A stretch of 64,000 nt of DNA from Sandaracinaceae bacterium (GCA_020633195.1 JACKEC010000015.1:1-64000), one strand, 5' to 3'. Shown: positions 35,678 to 44,847, counted from the stretch's first letter. The notes: generated by a model not told the origin, from the sequence alone. Numbers and translations: made by a program.

Positions 35678-35885
35678 CTCTTCGCTTCGCTCGAGCGCTG
35701 CGGTGCTTGCGCACCGCGGTGCGCTTCGCGCACGCCCGACATCCTTCGGCTCCGCCGAACACGTCCGGCTCCGTGGACTGGCGTCCACTACGCTCGGACG
35801 TCTTCGACGTCGTGCGAATCCTCCCGGGCGCGCTCTCGCTTCGCTCGATTGCTCGTGATGCTCCGCACCGCGGTGCGCTTCGCGC
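35660..35885. repeat. Degenerate repeat of tRNA-Arg 3' end with a hairpin array
   Basis: Bases 35660-35731 (tRNA-Arg T-loop onwards plus following bases) are repeated at 35815-35885 with roughly 83% identity by eye. The repeat includes CGAATCCT, CGGGCGCGCTCT and CACCGCGGTGCGCTTCGCGC. Between and within them are strong hairpins: GCGGTGC-TTGC-GCACCGC (35700-35717), TTCGGC-TCC-GCCGAA (35745-35759), GTGGAC-TGGC-GTCCAC nested inside CGTCCG/CGGACG (35762-35800), and GACGTC-TTC-GACGTC (35797-35811). No gene lies between 35678 and 35894. It fits a decayed insertion scar at a tRNA. Confidence 0.6.
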
Positions 35886-35894
35886 GCCAGTCTT

Positions 35895-36395
35895 TCACTC
35901 GGGCGACTGCTCCCGTTCGCGTAGCTTTGCCTCGATCTTCGCGATCGCAGGCTGGTCCTTTGGGCGGTTGGCGGCGCGCTTCATGCGGAGGAGGGCTTCG
36001 AGGCCCGCGCAGCGCACCACGACGCCGTACAGCTGCGACGCAACGGCATCGCTGGTGAGGGAATCGTAGGTCTCGCCTCCAGCCTCCTTCAGGACGTCGA
36101 GGCGACCATACTTGGTTCTGAAGAGCTGCGGACCGGAGCCCAATGCAAGCAGTCGCTCGTCAGGACGAAGCGGCGGTTGGTGGAACGTGTCGTAGATCGC
36201 GTCGACATCGCGCAGCACGACCAGGAGCCTCGAGAGGTTCTGCGGCGATCGCTCGACGACGATGTCGGCGTCGTACGTTGGCCATCCGGCGCCGTGCGCG
36301 AACCCTGCGAGCCCGCCAATCACGATGTAGTCGACCTGGTGTCGCTCGAGGCAGGCGAAGAGCGGCGCGGGCTCAAACGTCGGTTGGCTTGGCAT
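35895..36395 (-). CDS. Nucleotidyltransferase-fold protein (AbiEii/DUF6036-like)
   Basis: The predicted protein has 166 residues, starting with ATG at 36395. It has the minimal nucleotidyltransferase pattern: VDYIVIGGLAGFAHGAGWPT followed by YDADIVVER, where the GG and D-x-D resemble the catalytic site. Next come a GPQLFRTKYGRLDVL segment and a helical C-terminus (LEALLRMKRAANRPKDQPAI), typical of small NTases found in abortive-infection and toxin-antitoxin modules. It overlaps the upstream small gene by 23 bp, so the two are probably a two-gene unit. Activity is not shown. Confidence 0.75.
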   Translation of the reverse strand: MPSQPTFEPAPLFACLERHQVDYIVIGGLAGFAHGAGWPTYDADIVVERSPQNLSRLLVVLRDVDAIYDTFHQPPLRPDERLLALGSGPQLFRTKYGRLDVLKEAGGETYDSLTSDAVASQLYGVVVRCAGLEALLRMKRAANRPKDQPAIAKIEAKLREREQSPE

Positions 36396-36687
36396 GCTTG
36401 TGGATGAGTCCGGCCTGGAAGGCCGCCGCCCACGCCCGGAGGTTCTCGTCGGCCTGCCGCCGCTCCTCCGGCGTCATCCGCGCCGTCGCCTCGGCGAGCC
36501 GGATGTCGTTGCCGTCTTCGTCGACGGCGGCCGCCATCAGGGCCTCGAGCTCCTCGATGGTGACTCGCTGGCTGGTCGGGATCTCCGACGTGGTGTCGTC
36601 GTCCTCGTCCTTCGCGGCCACGAATGGACGGTATCGCCCCACCCGGGGGGTGTCGAGGTGCGCGGGTGCTGGGTCGGGTCGCCTCAT
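36373..36687 (-). CDS. Small hypothetical protein upstream of the nucleotidyltransferase
   Basis: The predicted protein has 104 residues, starting with ATG at 36687; GAAGGGA lies a few bases upstream. The C-terminal two-thirds look helical and charged (RVTIEELEALMAAAVDEDGN, then MTPEERRQADENLRAWAAAF). I recognise no family. It overlaps the nucleotidyltransferase start by 23 bp and is likely its partner, possibly its neutralising half, but this is inferred from arrangement only. Confidence 0.55.
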   Translation of the reverse strand: MRRPDPAPAHLDTPRVGRYRPFVAAKDEDDDTTSEIPTSQRVTIEELEALMAAAVDEDGNDIRLAEATARMTPEERRQADENLRAWAAAFQAGLIHKHAKPTDV

Positions 36688-36730
36688 GCATCGTCCCTTC
36701 GTCGGTGGGGAGGCGAGACGGGAGGTCGAG

Positions 36731-36866
36731 GTGGCGACTGACGGTCGCGGTGGCGACAGGGAAGCTGACCGATGCGTGGATGTTTCCCGCCGCGTCGTCG
36801 CCACCACGCGTCGCCGGAGAGCACACCGCCATCTTCGAGCTGAGCCAACCGTCTTCACGCGGTTGG
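36731..36866. promoter_or_regulatory. Candidate operator region upstream of the DISARM genes
   Basis: In the 201-base divergent gap 36688-36888 the octamer GTGGCGAC occurs at 36731-36738 and 36750-36757, and inverted (GTCGCCAC) at 36797-36804. A perfect hairpin CCAACCG-TCTTCACG-CGGTTGG lies at 36845-36866, 22 bases before the drmA GTG. Such spaced, partly inverted repeats can be repressor sites. No regulator gene is identified nearby. Confidence 0.35.
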
Positions 36867-36888
36867 GGCTGCGGTAGTCTCCAGCACC

Positions 36889-39800
36889 GTGCCGTCCTCC
36901 AATACCCCCGTCCGCGATCACCTCGTCGACGCGCTCTACGCTGACCTCGTCGGACCGTTCGCGGGCGCCTCGGCGCATGCGACCTCGCGCGAGCTGCTTC
37001 GCAACCCCAGCGACTGGTACCTGACGGGGTTCCTCGTACCGGAGTCGGACCGGGAGCCGCCTCCCGACATGCTCGAGGACGCGGGCGAGGGGGACGACGT
37101 CCCCCGTGAAGACTCCGAGGCGGAGCCGGAGGGGACGAAGCGGCCGAAGCTCTTCCCGGCCTCGATGGGGATGAGCGTCTTGCTTCCTCCCGACGCGGAT
37201 CTCGAGCACGTCACGGCGCGGGTGTCGTTCGCTCGTTACGTGGAGGAGTGGAAGAAGGAGGAGGAGAGCGCGCCCGGCCGCGGGAAGAAGTTCTGGCGGC
37301 GAGTGCCACAGCCGGAGGAGGCGGTGACGGTGCCGCTCGACGAGGGCGTCGTGCGGGCGGGGATCCCCCTGAGGAACACGCCGAAGGTGTTCCTCGAGGG
37401 ACGGCTCGCGACGTTCGCGGATCCTCTGCCTGGCATCGAGGCGGGGACCCGAGCCCTGTCGCTGTTCGTGGTGAACCGACTTCCTGTCACCCCGAGCGAG
37501 TCGGGGCGGACCGAGCGAACGCTCTTCCAGGTGCAGCTCGCCGTCGACTGCCCGAAGGGGTTCGTGGAGCGTCCGAACCGTACGGGGCTCGTGGCGCGCG
37601 GAGACTTCGACGCGAAGGTTGCCGACCTCCAGTTTCGCGATCACGTGGAGTACGCCGTCGGGCACAACGTGGCGGCCGAGCCGCTCACCGTCGACGGACG
37701 AGTGACCACGGTGCGCACACGGTGGATTCCCCGAACCGACGTGCGGCTCGTGGACGCACGGCGAGTCGATGGCGTCACGGTGGCGATGGAGGAGCTGGCC
37801 GCGCTCGCCGACGCCAAGGCCGTCGAGGACGCGCTCGGCGACCTGCCGGCGCTGTACACGGCCTGGCTCAGCGAGGAGGCGAAGAAGCCGCTGGAGGCGG
37901 AGCGGGCCGAGGTGCGGCGTGAGCTCCTCGTCGAGGCGCAACACGCCTGCGCGCGCATCCGCGCGGGCATCGATCGATTGAAGGCCGACCCGGACGCGCT
38001 CGAGGCGTTCCGACTCGCGAACTCGGCGATGGCGACGGCCGCCCGCAAGCGGACGCCGACGGCGTACGTCGACGACGCGCCCTCATGGCGCCTCTTCCAG
38101 CTCGCGTTCCTCCTGCTCAACCTGGACGGCGTCACCGATCCCCTTGGCGATGACCGCGAGGTCGTGGAGCTGATCTTCTTCCCGACGGGTGGTGGCAAGA
38201 CGGAGGCGTATCTGGGCGTGATCGCCTACGCGCTGATCCTCCGTCGGATGCGGGGCCGCGGCACGGACCACGAGGGGCTCGGGGTCGCCGTGCTCCTCCG
38301 CTACACGCTGCGGCTGCTGACACTCGACCAGCTGGCGCGAGCGACGACGCTCATCTGCGCGCTCGAGGTGCTCCGACGGGAGCAGCCGGCGCTGCTCGGC
38401 GAGACGCGCTTCAGCATCGGGCTGTGGGTCGGGCAGAGCGCGACGCCCAACCGCTTCGATCAGTTCGTGGAGGCGCTCGACGACTACAAGAAGGGGCGCC
38501 GCAAGACGCTGCCGGTCCCCCTCGAGAAGTGCCCGTGGTGTGGGCATGAGCTCGAGTCCGCGGGGCTCGAGGTGCGGCCGAGCGCCAAGAAGGCGGAGCG
38601 CGTCATCGTGCGCTGCCTGAACGCGGAGGCGTGCGACTTCGCGAACCCACATCCGGATGGCTTGCCCCTCGTGTTCATCGACGAGCAGGTCTATCGAGAG
38701 CTGCCGTCGTTCGTGATCGCGACCGTCGACAAGTTCGCCATGATGCCTTGGCGGGGGGAGACCGCGCTGCTCTTCGGCCGCGCGACGTCGTCCAAGGATG
38801 GGCGGTTCTTCGGGCCGTTGGATCGACCGCCGCGCGGGGCCACGCGCCTCCCGGATGGATTGCCGGGTCCCGACGTGATCGTGCAAGACGAGCTGCACCT
38901 GATCACGGGTCCGCTCGGCACCATGGTCGGGCTCTACGAGATCCCGGTGGAGCTGCTGTCGACGCGCGGGGAAGGCGGGACACGCTTCTCGCCGAAGATC
39001 ATCGCGTCGACCGCGACGGCGAACCACGCGCGGGAACAGATCCGCGCGCTCTACGGGTCGCGTCGGCAGACGAGCATCTTCCCGCCGCCGGCCGTCGACG
39101 CGCTCGAGACGTGGTTCTCGCTGGTCAATCGAAGGGACCCGGGGCGGCTCTATGTGGGTGTCGCGGCGCCCGGTCATCCGATCAAGCGCATCCTGTTGCG
39201 GGTCTACCTGTCGCTGCTGACCGCCACGAAGAAGCTGGCCGCCGACGAGTCGATGCCGCCGGCCCAGCGCGACTCGATGTTGACGCTGGTCGGCTACTTC
39301 AACGCGCTCCGAGAGCTCGGCGGGATGCGCCGCCTCGTCGAGGACGACATACGCACGCAGGCGCGCACCCGCGCGGCGCGCGTGCCGGCCGAGGGGCTGG
39401 CGACCAACCCGTGGTTCGCGGACCGCGAGATCCACGAGCCGCTCGAGCTGACCAGTCGGCGCTCGACCGGCGAGATCAGCGAGGCCAAGGCCCGCCTCGA
39501 GAACACCCACGCCGAGGAGAAGACGACCGACGTGGTGCTGGCCTCCAACATGATCTCGGTGGGTGTCGACATCACGCGCCTCGGGCTGATGGTCGTGGCC
39601 GGTCAGCCGAAGACGACGAGCGAGTACATCCAGGCGTCCAGTCGCGTCGGCCGGGATCGGAAGGCGCCGGGCCTGGTCGTCACGTGCTTCAACGTCAACC
39701 GCCCGCGGGACCGCTCGCACTACGAGCACTTCGTCGCCTACCACGAGAGCTTCTATCGCTACGTCGAGGCGCAGAGCGTGACGCCCTTCGCGCCACGCGC

Positions 39801-40218
39801 GCTCGATCGCGGACTGACGGGCGCCTTCGTCGCGGCGACGCGCCTCAGCGACGACGAGCTGACGGAGCCCCACGGCGCCGAGAAGCTCGCCGCGCGGCGC
39901 GCGCACGCCGATCAGGTTCGCGGGGCGTTCGTGTCGCGATCGGGCGCCGCGAGCGCGACGGTCGACGAGTGGATCCGCCACCGGCTCGACAAGTGGGAAG
40001 AGCTCGCTCAGTCCGCCTCCACCCACAGCGCGCGGCTCGCGTACTCGCGCTTCGATCTCACGAAGGGCGACCGGCAGCTGCTCCACCTGACCCTCGATCC
40101 ACCCGCGGAGATGCTCGCGGGCGAAGAGAAGTTCAGCGCGCCGACGTCGATGCGCGACGTCGAGCCGACGGTGCACCTCTGGCTGGCGCAGCCCGGCGTG
40201 GCGAAGAAGGGACGCTGA
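36889..40218 (+). CDS. drmA: DISARM helicase component DrmA
   Basis: The predicted protein has 1109 residues, starting with GTG at 36889. DrmA belongs to the core DISARM anti-phage complex and carries a helicase domain. Walker A is at about residues 432-439 (FFPTGGGKTEAYLG), a Walker-B-like acidic motif is VIVQDELHLITGPLG, motif III is KIIASTATAN, and the C-terminal helicase half has SNMISVGVDITRLGLMVVAG and IQASSRVGRDRKAPG. A zinc-like CPWCGHE motif and a second Cys pair lie in the middle. Length fits DrmA. It is followed by drmB after 1 base. Confidence 0.9.
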   Translation: MPSSNTPVRDHLVDALYADLVGPFAGASAHATSRELLRNPSDWYLTGFLVPESDREPPPDMLEDAGEGDDVPREDSEAEPEGTKRPKLFPASMGMSVLLPPDADLEHVTARVSFARYVEEWKKEEESAPGRGKKFWRRVPQPEEAVTVPLDEGVVRAGIPLRNTPKVFLEGRLATFADPLPGIEAGTRALSLFVVNRLPVTPSESGRTERTLFQVQLAVDCPKGFVERPNRTGLVARGDFDAKVADLQFRDHVEYAVGHNVAAEPLTVDGRVTTVRTRWIPRTDVRLVDARRVDGVTVAMEELAALADAKAVEDALGDLPALYTAWLSEEAKKPLEAERAEVRRELLVEAQHACARIRAGIDRLKADPDALEAFRLANSAMATAARKRTPTAYVDDAPSWRLFQLAFLLLNLDGVTDPLGDDREVVELIFFPTGGGKTEAYLGVIAYALILRRMRGRGTDHEGLGVAVLLRYTLRLLTLDQLARATTLICALEVLRREQPALLGETRFSIGLWVGQSATPNRFDQFVEALDDYKKGRRKTLPVPLEKCPWCGHELESAGLEVRPSAKKAERVIVRCLNAEACDFANPHPDGLPLVFIDEQVYRELPSFVIATVDKFAMMPWRGETALLFGRATSSKDGRFFGPLDRPPRGATRLPDGLPGPDVIVQDELHLITGPLGTMVGLYEIPVELLSTRGEGGTRFSPKIIASTATANHAREQIRALYGSRRQTSIFPPPAVDALETWFSLVNRRDPGRLYVGVAAPGHPIKRILLRVYLSLLTATKKLAADESMPPAQRDSMLTLVGYFNALRELGGMRRLVEDDIRTQARTRAARVPAEGLATNPWFADREIHEPLELTSRRSTGEISEAKARLENTHAEEKTTDVVLASNMISVGVDITRLGLMVVAGQPKTTSEYIQASSRVGRDRKAPGLVVTCFNVNRPRDRSHYEHFVAYHESFYRYVEAQSVTPFAPRALDRGLTGAFVAATRLSDDELTEPHGAEKLAARRAHADQVRGAFVSRSGAASATVDEWIRHRLDKWEELAQSASTHSARLAYSRFDLTKGDRQLLHLTLDPPAEMLAGEEKFSAPTSMRDVEPTVHLWLAQPGVAKKGR

Positions 40219-40219
40219 G

Positions 40220-42118
40220 ATGTCGCGCTTCGGACGATCGCGGAAGTCGGGCAAGACCGAGCGCAAGCCGGACGGGCAGGTACGTCAGAGCCAATTGCTG
40301 TCGACCTACGGCGCCGGCTCGATGATCGACCTGGTCCAGCACGCGGTGCTCGTGCAGGGGCTCGACTCGTGGAACTACCGCGGGACGGAGACGGACCCGA
40401 AGGTCTTCGTCGAGGAGCCGCGGCTGAAGGACAAGCTCGAGGAGCGCTACGGTCTCCGGCTCGCCGACGAGCACTACTTTCGCCGCCCACCGGCGGGTGA
40501 GGACGACGAGCCCAATCCCGGGCTCGGCATCCGAGTGCTCGAGTTCCCTGCCTACTTCGTGTGCCAGGGCTGTCGTCGTCTCCTCCACCGGCGCGACCTC
40601 GGCGACTCGGTCAAGGCCGACGGGCGCCGCTTCCACACGGAGTGTCCGTCCACGCGAAACACGGTCGTCCCGGTCCGGTTCGTCGGCGCTTGTCGGCGGG
40701 GGCACCTCCAGGACTTCCCGTGGAAGAAGGTGGCCCACTACGGGCGCGACTTCTGTGAGCACGGGACGCTCACGTTCACGGAAGGAGTCGCGGGCGACTT
40801 CAACGACATCCGCGTGAAGTGCTCGTGCGGCCCGGCCGTGCGCCTCGCGGACGCGCGCTCCGAGCACGTCGAGCTCGACTGCAACGGCCGCACGCCGTGG
40901 CTGCCGCCCGAGCACCTCGAGCCCAAGTGCGAGGAGCCGCTCCACCTGCTCGTGCGCACCGCGAGCAACGGCTACTTCTCGCTCCAGATGTCGGCGCTCT
41001 CGGTGCCCGACCCCGACAACATCATCCGCGACGCGCTCAGCCGCGACGCCGAGCGCATCAAGAAGCGCCTCGACAAGGGCGAGAGCCGCCTCGAGATGTT
41101 CCTCGAGGACGACCACGAGGCGCTCATCGAGAAGCACGGAATGGACGCGGTCCTGGCGCAGGCGAAGCTGCTCGCCGCCGGGCTGCCCGTCCAGCGCGCG
41201 GGCATCCGCAGCGGCGAGTACCTCCAGCTCACGGTCCACGCCGAGCTCGAGCGCGACGGCCAGGTCTTCGACGAGGACGAGCGCTTCATCGCGCGCCGGA
41301 TCGCCCCCGCCGCGGCGACCCCGAAGGTCTCGACCATCACCCTGGTGCATCGCCTCCGCGAGGTCCTGGTGCAGTTCGGGTTCACCCGCCTCGAGCCGAG
41401 CAGCGCCGACATCCAGGGCGAGATCGATCTCGGCGTGGCGCGCGCGCCGCTCGCCGCCGAGGAGACGTGGCTACCCGCGGCCACGCTGCAAGGGGAGGGC
41501 ATCTTCTTCGAGCTCGACCAGGCAGAGCTGACCAAGTGGGTGAACCGACCGGCGGTGTTGGAGCGCACGAAGCAGCTCAGCGCTGGATGGGACCGGTGGC
41601 ACCGGGACCGCACGGGCCAGGGTGAGAAGACCAAGATCCCGCCCTTCCTCGGCATGCGCTTCTACCTCCTCCACTCGCTCTCGCATCTGCTCATCAACTC
41701 GATCGCGATGGAGTGCGGCTACTCGGCGAGCGCGATCAAGGAGCGCATCTACTGCGGCCCGCTCGACGAGGCAGGGCGCGGCGAGATGTCCGGCATCCTG
41801 CTCTACACGGGCACCGTCGGCAGCGAGGGCACGCTCGGCGGCCTCGTCGAGCAGGGCCGCCGGCTCGACCACCACCTCCGCCGCGCCCTCGAGTCGGCGC
41901 AGCTCTGCAGCAATGATCCGATCTGCGGCGCGCACGATCCGCAGGACGATCCGTCCGACCGCCTGCTCGAGGGCGCGGCCTGCCACGGCTGCCTGCTCAT
42001 CGGCGAGACGTCTTGCGACCGGCGCTACAACCGCAACCTCGATCGCGCGCTCGTCGTGCCGGTGATCGGGCAGGACCCCAACCTGGCGTTCTTCGCCCGC
42101 GCCGACTTCGAGCGCTGA
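40220..42118 (+). CDS. drmB: DISARM component DrmB (DUF1998)
   Basis: The predicted protein has 632 residues. The ATG at 40220 is one base after the drmA stop. It opens with the characteristic GQVRQSQLLSTYGAGSMIDL. Cys motifs CQGCRRLL and ACRRGHLQDFPWKK appear in the first third. The C-terminal DUF1998 zinc region contains LHSLSHLLINSIAMECGYS, CSNDPICGAHDP and CHGCLLIGETSCDRRYNRN. DrmB forms a complex with DrmA that restricts phage DNA entry and cuts in the presence of 5' overhangs in studied systems. The neighbour on the 3' side is a convergent kinase. Confidence 0.9.
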   Translation: MSRFGRSRKSGKTERKPDGQVRQSQLLSTYGAGSMIDLVQHAVLVQGLDSWNYRGTETDPKVFVEEPRLKDKLEERYGLRLADEHYFRRPPAGEDDEPNPGLGIRVLEFPAYFVCQGCRRLLHRRDLGDSVKADGRRFHTECPSTRNTVVPVRFVGACRRGHLQDFPWKKVAHYGRDFCEHGTLTFTEGVAGDFNDIRVKCSCGPAVRLADARSEHVELDCNGRTPWLPPEHLEPKCEEPLHLLVRTASNGYFSLQMSALSVPDPDNIIRDALSRDAERIKKRLDKGESRLEMFLEDDHEALIEKHGMDAVLAQAKLLAAGLPVQRAGIRSGEYLQLTVHAELERDGQVFDEDERFIARRIAPAAATPKVSTITLVHRLREVLVQFGFTRLEPSSADIQGEIDLGVARAPLAAEETWLPAATLQGEGIFFELDQAELTKWVNRPAVLERTKQLSAGWDRWHRDRTGQGEKTKIPPFLGMRFYLLHSLSHLLINSIAMECGYSASAIKERIYCGPLDEAGRGEMSGILLYTGTVGSEGTLGGLVEQGRRLDHHLRRALESAQLCSNDPICGAHDPQDDPSDRLLEGAACHGCLLIGETSCDRRYNRNLDRALVVPVIGQDPNLAFFARADFER

Positions 42119-42139
42119 GAGATCGCGTGCGCTTTGGGT

Positions 42140-44014
42140 TCAAAGCCTGAAGGGGTAGTTGACCGAGAAGCTGGGCTGCCGAAACGGAGGGACCCGGGCG
42201 CTCCGGACTGCATAGGCGATGCAGCTCCGGACCGGACCGGAGAAGTTACCCCCGCTCACGTTCGCGCTCGTGACGCGTCCGTCGATGCCACTGAAGACGA
42301 CCCGAACCGGCACCAACCCGTGCACTCCGTCTCCGCACGCGCTCACCGCGCCCGCCACGCTGCCCATCGCGCTGACTACGTCGTTCCGGGACGGTGTGTC
42401 CGCACCAGTCGAAGCTCCCCCTGCGGGCCGTGCTCCCGTCCCGCCGCTTCCGAGCGCGTCGTTGAGTAGGTCATCGACGTCGCCGCCCCCACTGCGTGAT
42501 GTCGTCTCGGTGCTCGTCGTGGCACGGGACCCGCTCTCGTCTCTGGGCCGCGGCGCGGCCGTCGCTGCCCGCGGGGTGGGTTCCGAACCGGCTCGCCGTG
42601 TGGGTGGCGGATCGACCTCTCGCTCCAACGGTGCAGGCTCGGCGACCTCCGCGACCTCACCCTCGGTCGGTTCGGCTCCAGAGGCACCCGCCGAGTCAGG
42701 CGTGGGCTCACGGGTCGCGACTTCGCCTGGAGTTGGCTGAGGCACCTCGCCCGCGATCTCCGGGGCCCCCGCGCTGCTCGCCTGCGCGACCTCTTCGCCC
42801 GCATCACTCTCCGAGCCGAGCACCAGCGCGATCGCGACCGCTGAGAGCCCCACGGCCGCGACGCCGACTCCCCCGAGCAACATCTGCAGCTTCCGTCGCC
42901 CGGCGTCCCCAGAGCTCGTCAACACCGCGGTCGCCGCCACCACGTTCCCGTGCAGACTGACCGCCCGCGCCGCGTGCTCGTGGATTGGTATCGTGAGGCC
43001 GTCCTTCGAGCTCGAGGTCGCCGCTGCCGTGGCGCCGAGAACGGCGCACAGCTCCCGCACCGCCTGCCCCGCCTCTGGGAAGCGCCCTCCGGGCTCACGC
43101 ACCACGCACCGCGCAAACCACGCGTCGAAGCCGGGTGGCAGCGTCCCCGCCCAGCCGACCTCGCGGGCGCGCTGCGACGCGGCGACGATGGGATGCACCA
43201 TCACCTCGACGAGGAGCGCTTGGAGGGAGATGGACTCCGTGTTCGCGCTCGCCCAGTAGTAACGACCCGTGAGGAAGTAGAAGGCGAGCAGCCCGAGCGC
43301 CCAGACGTCGGTGCTCGGTCGAAGGCTCGCCCCCGGCGTGCCCTGCTCCGGGGCCATCCAGAGCGGCGAGCCGATCGCCGTCGTCACGGTCGCCGCCGTC
43401 TTGGCGGTCTCCACGGTCTTGGCGATCCCGAAGTCCAGGATCTTGAGTGTGCTCGTCGCGTCACTGCGCTGTGACCGCGCGACGAAGAGGTTCTCGGGCT
43501 TGAGATCGCGATGGACGATTCCCTGCGCGTGTGCGGCGGCGAGCGCGTGGCCGAGCTGCGTGAACAGGCGCGACACGACGGCCGGCTCGAGCGCGCCTCG
43601 CTCATGGATCAGGTGTTCGAGATCCGAGCCGTCGAGCAGCTCCATCGCGAGCCACGGGATCCCGGTCGGTCCGTCGACGCCCGCGGCGATCACCTCCACG
43701 ACGTGCTCGCTCGGGATCTTCGCCCCCACGGCCGCCTCTTCCGTGAAGCGGCGCCGGCTCTTCTCGTCGGGAACGAGCTGCGGGTGCATGACCTTCAGCG
43801 CGCGTCGTCGGCCGGTGGAGAGCTGGTCCACCACGTAGACCGCCCCCATGCCGCCCTCGTTCAGGGCCTTCACGATTCGGAAGTCACCCCCGATGACCTG
43901 TCCTGCGGTGACTTGTAGAGAGGCGGCCGCTTGCACGGGGAGAGGATAGTCCACGGGGTCGTCCGGCACGAGCGCCGCCGAATCAGGGGCCAGCGAGCCC
44001 AAAGTGCTTGTCAA
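42140..44014 (-). CDS. Ser/Thr protein kinase with C-terminal TonB/AgmX-like domain
   Basis: The predicted protein has 624 residues. The recorded start is TTG at 44014; a later start is possible because no Shine-Dalgarno is seen. The kinase domain has Gly-loop LNEGGMGAVYVV (about 51-62), Lys74 in ALKVMHP, HRD at 168-170, DFG at 194-196 and APEQ at 221-224. After about residue 330 come a membrane helix (LLGGVGVAAVGLSAVAIALVL) and a Pro/Ala/Glu-rich linker. The C-terminal domain reads GLVPVRVVFSGIDGRVTSAN and CIAYAVRSARVPPFRQPSF, like TonB/AgmX C-termini common in myxobacteria. It is convergent with drmB and head-to-head with drmC. Confidence 0.85.
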   Translation of the reverse strand: MTSTLGSLAPDSAALVPDDPVDYPLPVQAAASLQVTAGQVIGGDFRIVKALNEGGMGAVYVVDQLSTGRRRALKVMHPQLVPDEKSRRRFTEEAAVGAKIPSEHVVEVIAAGVDGPTGIPWLAMELLDGSDLEHLIHERGALEPAVVSRLFTQLGHALAAAHAQGIVHRDLKPENLFVARSQRSDATSTLKILDFGIAKTVETAKTAATVTTAIGSPLWMAPEQGTPGASLRPSTDVWALGLLAFYFLTGRYYWASANTESISLQALLVEVMVHPIVAASQRAREVGWAGTLPPGFDAWFARCVVREPGGRFPEAGQAVRELCAVLGATAAATSSSKDGLTIPIHEHAARAVSLHGNVVAATAVLTSSGDAGRRKLQMLLGGVGVAAVGLSAVAIALVLGSESDAGEEVAQASSAGAPEIAGEVPQPTPGEVATREPTPDSAGASGAEPTEGEVAEVAEPAPLEREVDPPPTRRAGSEPTPRAATAAPRPRDESGSRATTSTETTSRSGGGDVDDLLNDALGSGGTGARPAGGASTGADTPSRNDVVSAMGSVAGAVSACGDGVHGLVPVRVVFSGIDGRVTSANVSGGNFSGPVRSCIAYAVRSARVPPFRQPSFSVNYPFRL

Positions 44015-44847
44015 CGTGGGTTGACGACTATCACCAAGCGGCGAGGGGTTACAGCGGGCACGGATTGAGACACACTCGCCTGCTCGTGTTCGCCGACGTC
44101 GAGACGACCGATCTGGACAACCTGCTCAACGCGCTGCGGGCGAGTCGGGTGGCGTTCCCGGTGTCGGCGACCGGGCTCGATCGGCTCGGCGCGCCGAGCC
44201 TCGTGCGGCACGCGGGCGCCCTCCAGTCGTTCGACGCGTCGACGCTCGCGGTCCTCCTCGAGGCCGTGCTCGCAGAGCGCGCGAACCGACCGGCCACGCC
44301 CGAGCTGGTGTGGACGGGGCCCGAGGGACCAGCGGCTACCGCGCGGCGCACCGAGGTCGTCTTTCGCCACCTGCTGGAGTCCGCCACCCAGAGCGTGTGG
44401 ATGGCCGGCTACTCGATCGATCACGGCTCGCAGATCTTCGAGCCGCTGCATCGCGTGATGAAGGAGCGCGGGGTGCGCACGCGCTTCCTCCTGCACCCGC
44501 AGTACGCGCGCGGCGAGCGCCGGCAGCCGACGGTGCAGGCGGGCGCCGAGCTCATCATCAACCGGTTCCTCGCGCACAACTGGCCGTTCGGCGATCCCCG
44601 GCCCGACATCTGGTACGACCCCCGGCCGCTCGAGCGGAAGCCACGCGCGAGCATGCACATCAAGGCGGTCGTGGTGGACGACGCGCGCGTGCTCATCGGC
44701 TCGGCCAACTTCACCAACGCGGGGCAGCATCGGAACTACGAGGCCGGCGCGTACATCGAGGACCCGCGGTTCGCGGAGCGGCTGGCGCGCCAGCTCCGCT
44801 CGCTGATCGACGCGGAGCTCGTGCTGCCCTACGGAGCCGCCGCGTGA
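44008..44847 (+). CDS. drmC: DISARM component DrmC (phospholipase D-like)
   Basis: The predicted protein has up to 279 residues if TTG at 44008 is used; a later start is likely, because the kinase start would overlap it by 7 bases. One HKD motif is present: HIKAVVVDD with His217, Lys219 and Asp224, followed by GSANF (231-235). DrmC is a single-HKD PLD-type protein and accessory in DISARM. The stop overlaps the drmD start (GTGA). The neighbour drmD gives the functional context. Confidence 0.87.
   Translation: MSTWVDDYHQAARGYSGHGLRHTRLLVFADVETTDLDNLLNALRASRVAFPVSATGLDRLGAPSLVRHAGALQSFDASTLAVLLEAVLAERANRPATPELVWTGPEGPAATARRTEVVFRHLLESATQSVWMAGYSIDHGSQIFEPLHRVMKERGVRTRFLLHPQYARGERRQPTVQAGAELIINRFLAHNWPFGDPRPDIWYDPRPLERKPRASMHIKAVVVDDARVLIGSANFTNAGQHRNYEAGAYIEDPRFAERLARQLRSLIDAELVLPYGAAA

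Noticed and set aside
42140..44014. Kinase as an Stk2-type phage-defence kinase
   Set aside because: It has a transmembrane helix and a TonB/AgmX-like tail unlike soluble defence kinases.
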